DNA from: an uncultured Xanthomonas sp.
GTDB lineage: Bacteria > Pseudomonadota > Gammaproteobacteria > Xanthomonadales > Xanthomonadaceae
DNA: 64,000 nt
Direction of reading: 5' to 3'
Assembly: GCA_943912265.1 (NCBI GenBank)
Contig: CALTTS010000006.1
Span: forward strand, 1 to 64,000
Shown: positions 61,927 through 64,000 of the stretch, one piece after another
Numbering within the stretch: the stretch's first letter is position 1
Layout of the letters: every line of letters starts with the position of its first letter
Position numbers and translations under genes: made by a program
Notes under the pieces: generated by a model
Seen by the model: the letters and a program-made list of their open reading frames with translations, nothing else
The model's database searches: none
What the model was told of the DNA's origin: nothing

Positions 61927-62382
61927 ATGGCCGGAAGAACTGTCTACTTTCAGGATTTGCCTGCACCCAAGACGGGGCTTGAAAAGCCGTATTTCAGCAT
62001 ACGTGAAGCCGGGGAGAAGATTCGCCGGCTGGGGATCGAGCGCGGATTCGAAGTGGTCGAGGAATATCCAGTCCGGATCAATGGAATAGGCCCTCTCTTG
62101 AAGATCGATTGGGTATGGCTGAGTCATGGTAAGCCGGTTGCAGGCTTTGAAGTGGAGGGGGCGGATGTGCCTATCAAGGGCAGCATCATTCCGGATTGCG
62201 CAAAATTGACGGAATTGGGTGTGAATTTTTGTTTCGTGGTTACGTATGCCGCTCGGTACAAGGTGGGCGGCTGGGTCGTTCTTGAGGAAAACAAGAAGCT
62301 TGCTGAATTTTTCAGGGGGCGAAAGAACATTGTGAGAATTTCAATTGATTGTCTGGATGCGAATTTACCGGATTTTGGATAA
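61927..62382 (+). CDS. Hypothetical protein, possible PD-(D/E)XK nuclease-like fold
   Basis: A 151-residue soluble protein of unknown family, with much lower GC than its surroundings. A strong ribosome site (GGGAGAG) precedes the ATG. The central part D61-W-V-W, then VAGFEVEGADVPIKG (E75, E77, K84) and D90, followed by a hydrophobic strand CFVVTY, resembles the D...ExE/K layout of restriction-endonuclease-like proteins. There is no signal peptide. The function is not known; nuclease activity is only suggested by this pattern. The following lipoprotein gene lies 33 bp downstream. Confidence 0.6.
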   Translation: MAGRTVYFQDLPAPKTGLEKPYFSIREAGEKIRRLGIERGFEVVEEYPVRINGIGPLLKIDWVWLSHGKPVAGFEVEGADVPIKGSIIPDCAKLTELGVNFCFVVTYAARYKVGGWVVLEENKKLAEFFRGRKNIVRISIDCLDANLPDFG

Positions 62383-62415
62383 GCTAATTAAATGAACAAA
62401 TGGGCGGAATTGGAC

Positions 62416-62778
62416 ATGAGGAATATATGGTTATTGGTTATGGCGTTGGCTATGACCGGCTGCTTTCGAGAGGGGCGAGAATCTGATGTGGATCCAAAAA
62501 AATCAGATGCGAAAGAGTATGAAGAGACTGAGGGGTATACATACATCCAGGCTGGAGCTTGGCTATGTGATTCACCTTTTGGTGTGATGCAGCAAGCCCT
62601 CTATAACAAGGCTTCCGCGAACATCGGTGCTACCTATACATATCAAGGTTGTGAAATTATTGGTGCCGACACAGTTGTGAATGTGTTGAGAAAACAGAAC
62701 ATGCCCGGTCCAGCCGTACTTGTCGGGAATACCGGAGGTACTGCATGGGTGGCGCCGGAGTATGTAAAAATGAAATAA
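62416..62778 (+). CDS. Small hypothetical lipoprotein
   Basis: A 120-residue protein with a short lipoprotein signal MRNIWLLVMALAMTGC (lipid Cys at 16), an acidic linker (DVDPKKSDAKEYEETEG) and a C-terminal region with two Cys residues (AWLCDSP, YQGCEIIG) that may form a disulfide. The start at 62416 gives a proper lipoprotein signal; the ATG at 62392 would place eight residues before it. Low GC, like its upstream neighbour, with which it may be cotranscribed. No family recognised. Confidence 0.65.
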   Translation: MRNIWLLVMALAMTGCFREGRESDVDPKKSDAKEYEETEGYTYIQAGAWLCDSPFGVMQQALYNKASANIGATYTYQGCEIIGADTVVNVLRKQNMPGPAVLVGNTGGTAWVAPEYVKMK

Positions 62779-62859
62779 AAATTTACTCGGGATGTGTACA
62801 CCGAAAATGCAGGGGGCTGTGAATCATTGTTCGCGGCTGGAAGTTGAAGGCCATGCAAT

Positions 62860-64000
62860 TCAGTAAAGATCCACCGGGTCCACGTCGAGCGACCAGCGCA
62901 CCTTGCGTGCTTCGGGCAGGTCGTGCAGCAGCGGCACCGCCGTGTCGAGCATCGCGTGCAGCGGCCGGCGTTCGCGCGCGGACAGCAGCAGTTGCAGGCG
63001 CTGGTAGCCCGCTCGGCGCGGCATCGGTGCGGGCATGGGGCCGTGCAGTTCCGCCGCGTTGCCGTGACCGGCCGCTTCCAGGCAGGCACGCGCGGCCTGC
63101 AGGAAGGCCTGCGCATGTGCCACCTGCTGCGATTCGGCGCGCAGCAGCGCCAGGTGGGCGAACGGCGGGAAGCCGGCTTCCTCGCGCAGGCCCAGTTCCG
63201 AACGCGCGAAGGCCGGGTAGCCGCCGGAAATCAGCACGTGCAGCAGCGGATGCTCGGGCGCGTGCGTCTGCAGCCAGACCTCGCCGGGCTTGCGCGCGCG
63301 GCCGGCGCGCCCGGCCACCTGGATCAGCAACTGGGCCAGCTTCTCGCCGGCGCGGAAGTCCGACGAATACAGCCCCTCGTCCACGCCCACCACCACCACC
63401 CGGGTGAGGTTGGGCAGGTCGTGGCCCTTGGCCAGGATCTGGGTGCCGACGAGGATGCCGGGCGCGTCGCCGAGCCCGGCGAGCATGTGTTCGAGCGCGT
63501 CGCGGCGGGCGGTGGTGCCGCGGTCGATGCGCAGCACCGGCACCTCGGGGAAGCGTTCGGCCAGCAGCTCCTCCAGCCGTTCGGTGCCCACGCCCTGCGG
63601 CTGCAGGGCCAGCCCGCCGCAGTCCGGGCAGGCCGGCGGCGCGGGCTGGCGGGCACCGCAATGGTGGCACTGCAGGCGGCTGCCGGCGCCGTGCACGGTC
63701 ATCGGCGTATCGCAGCGCTGGCAGTGCGCGCTCCAGCCGCAGTCGTGGCACAGCAGCACCGGCGCGTAGCCGCGGCGGTTCTTGAACACCAGCACCTGGC
63801 CGCCGTCGCGCAGCGTGGCGCCGATCATGTCCAGCGTTTCCGGGGCGAGGCCGGCCTGCAGCGGGCGCTTGCGCACGTCGACGATGCGCACCGCCGGCGG
63901 CCTGGCTTCGCCGGCGCGCTGGCGCAGGCGCAGGTGGCGGTAGCGCTCGGCCTGGGCGTTGTTGAGCGATTCCAGCGACGGCGTGGCGCTGCCCAGCAGC
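62860..64000 (-). CDS. priA: Primosomal protein N' (PriA), C-terminal part, cut by window edge
   Basis: The helicase that restarts stalled replication forks. Visible are about 380 residues of the C-terminal part; the frame runs through the window end. Starting from the edge: GSATPSLES (helicase motif III), the eight-Cys zinc region (CHDCGWSAHCQRC, CHHCG, CPDCGG), motif V GTQILAKGHDLPNL and motif VI QVAGRAGR, then the C-terminal domain ending DVDPVDLY. The N-terminal DNA-binding domains and Walker motifs lie outside. About 80 bp without a gene separate it from the lipoprotein gene. Confidence 0.96.
   Translation of the reverse strand, partial: LLGSATPSLESLNNAQAERYRHLRLRQRAGEARPPAVRIVDVRKRPLQAGLAPETLDMIGATLRDGGQVLVFKNRRGYAPVLLCHDCGWSAHCQRCDTPMTVHGAGSRLQCHHCGARQPAPPACPDCGGLALQPQGVGTERLEELLAERFPEVPVLRIDRGTTARRDALEHMLAGLGDAPGILVGTQILAKGHDLPNLTRVVVVGVDEGLYSSDFRAGEKLAQLLIQVAGRAGRARKPGEVWLQTHAPEHPLLHVLISGGYPAFARSELGLREEAGFPPFAHLALLRAESQQVAHAQAFLQAARACLEAAGHGNAAELHGPMPAPMPRRAGYQRLQLLLSARERRPLHAMLDTAVPLLHDLPEARKVRWSLDVDPVDLY

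Overview
The window is high-GC DNA from a gammaproteobacterium, most likely of the Xanthomonadaceae/Lysobacteraceae. The evidence is the NagQ-type LacI regulator in an N-acetylglucosamine (GlcNAc) locus with a 'Xanth/Caul'-type TonB receptor, the rhlB/trxA-rho and ftsEX-ung-rpoH neighbourhoods, and frequent genes whose -10 box lies only 6-10 bases before the start codon. I cannot name a genus. No tRNA or rRNA gene, CRISPR array, insertion sequence or phage gene was recognised.

Layout. 1-6.4 kb: a secreted beta-solenoid protein, an EnvC-like amidase activator, a CtpA protease, a DUF1820 protein, a rhomboid protease and a FadL porin. 6.6-10.6 kb: heme A and heme O synthases, a ChaN-like protein and a bile-acid-symporter-like transporter. 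10.6-17.8 kb: dnaG, yqeY, rpsU, tsaD and folB, with a Fur-boxed siderophore receptor and an acetyltransferase lying between dnaG and yqeY. 17.8-25.1 kb: a YbdG-like mechanosensitive channel, an ATP-grasp/alpha-E pair, folK, a pteridine reductase, a MidA-like methyltransferase and a VanZ-like protein.

25.2-44.9 kb is the most distinctive part: a continuous amino-sugar locus. One arm (minus strand) encodes a double-size MurQ-like SIS protein, a PBP4B-like serine hydrolase and a GH20 hexosaminidase. A divergent gene encodes a NamZ-type (DUF1343/GH171) exo-muramidase. A second arm (minus strand) encodes a GlcNAc kinase, a TonB-dependent receptor and a second GH20. The divergent operon nagP-nagQ-nagB-nagA-nagX encodes uptake, regulation, deamination, deacetylation and an inner-membrane acyltransferase-like protein. 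A perfect palindrome (GACAACGTTGTC) sits in the control region shared by the muramic-acid arm and namZ. Degenerate relatives of it lie between nagK and nagP, so the LacI-type regulator may control both halves. Together the genes look like a system for taking peptidoglycan and chitin fragments apart and feeding the sugars into glycolysis.

44.9-64 kb: cca, a KefB-type antiporter, a secreted TonB-C-domain protein, rho, trxA, rhlB, ftsE, ftsX, a tandem receiver protein with a degenerate first receiver, ung, rpoH, a type II NADH dehydrogenase and a divergent two-component pair. Then comes a short AT-rich island with a possible PD-(D/E)XK protein and a small lipoprotein, and finally the C-terminal part of priA, cut by the window edge.
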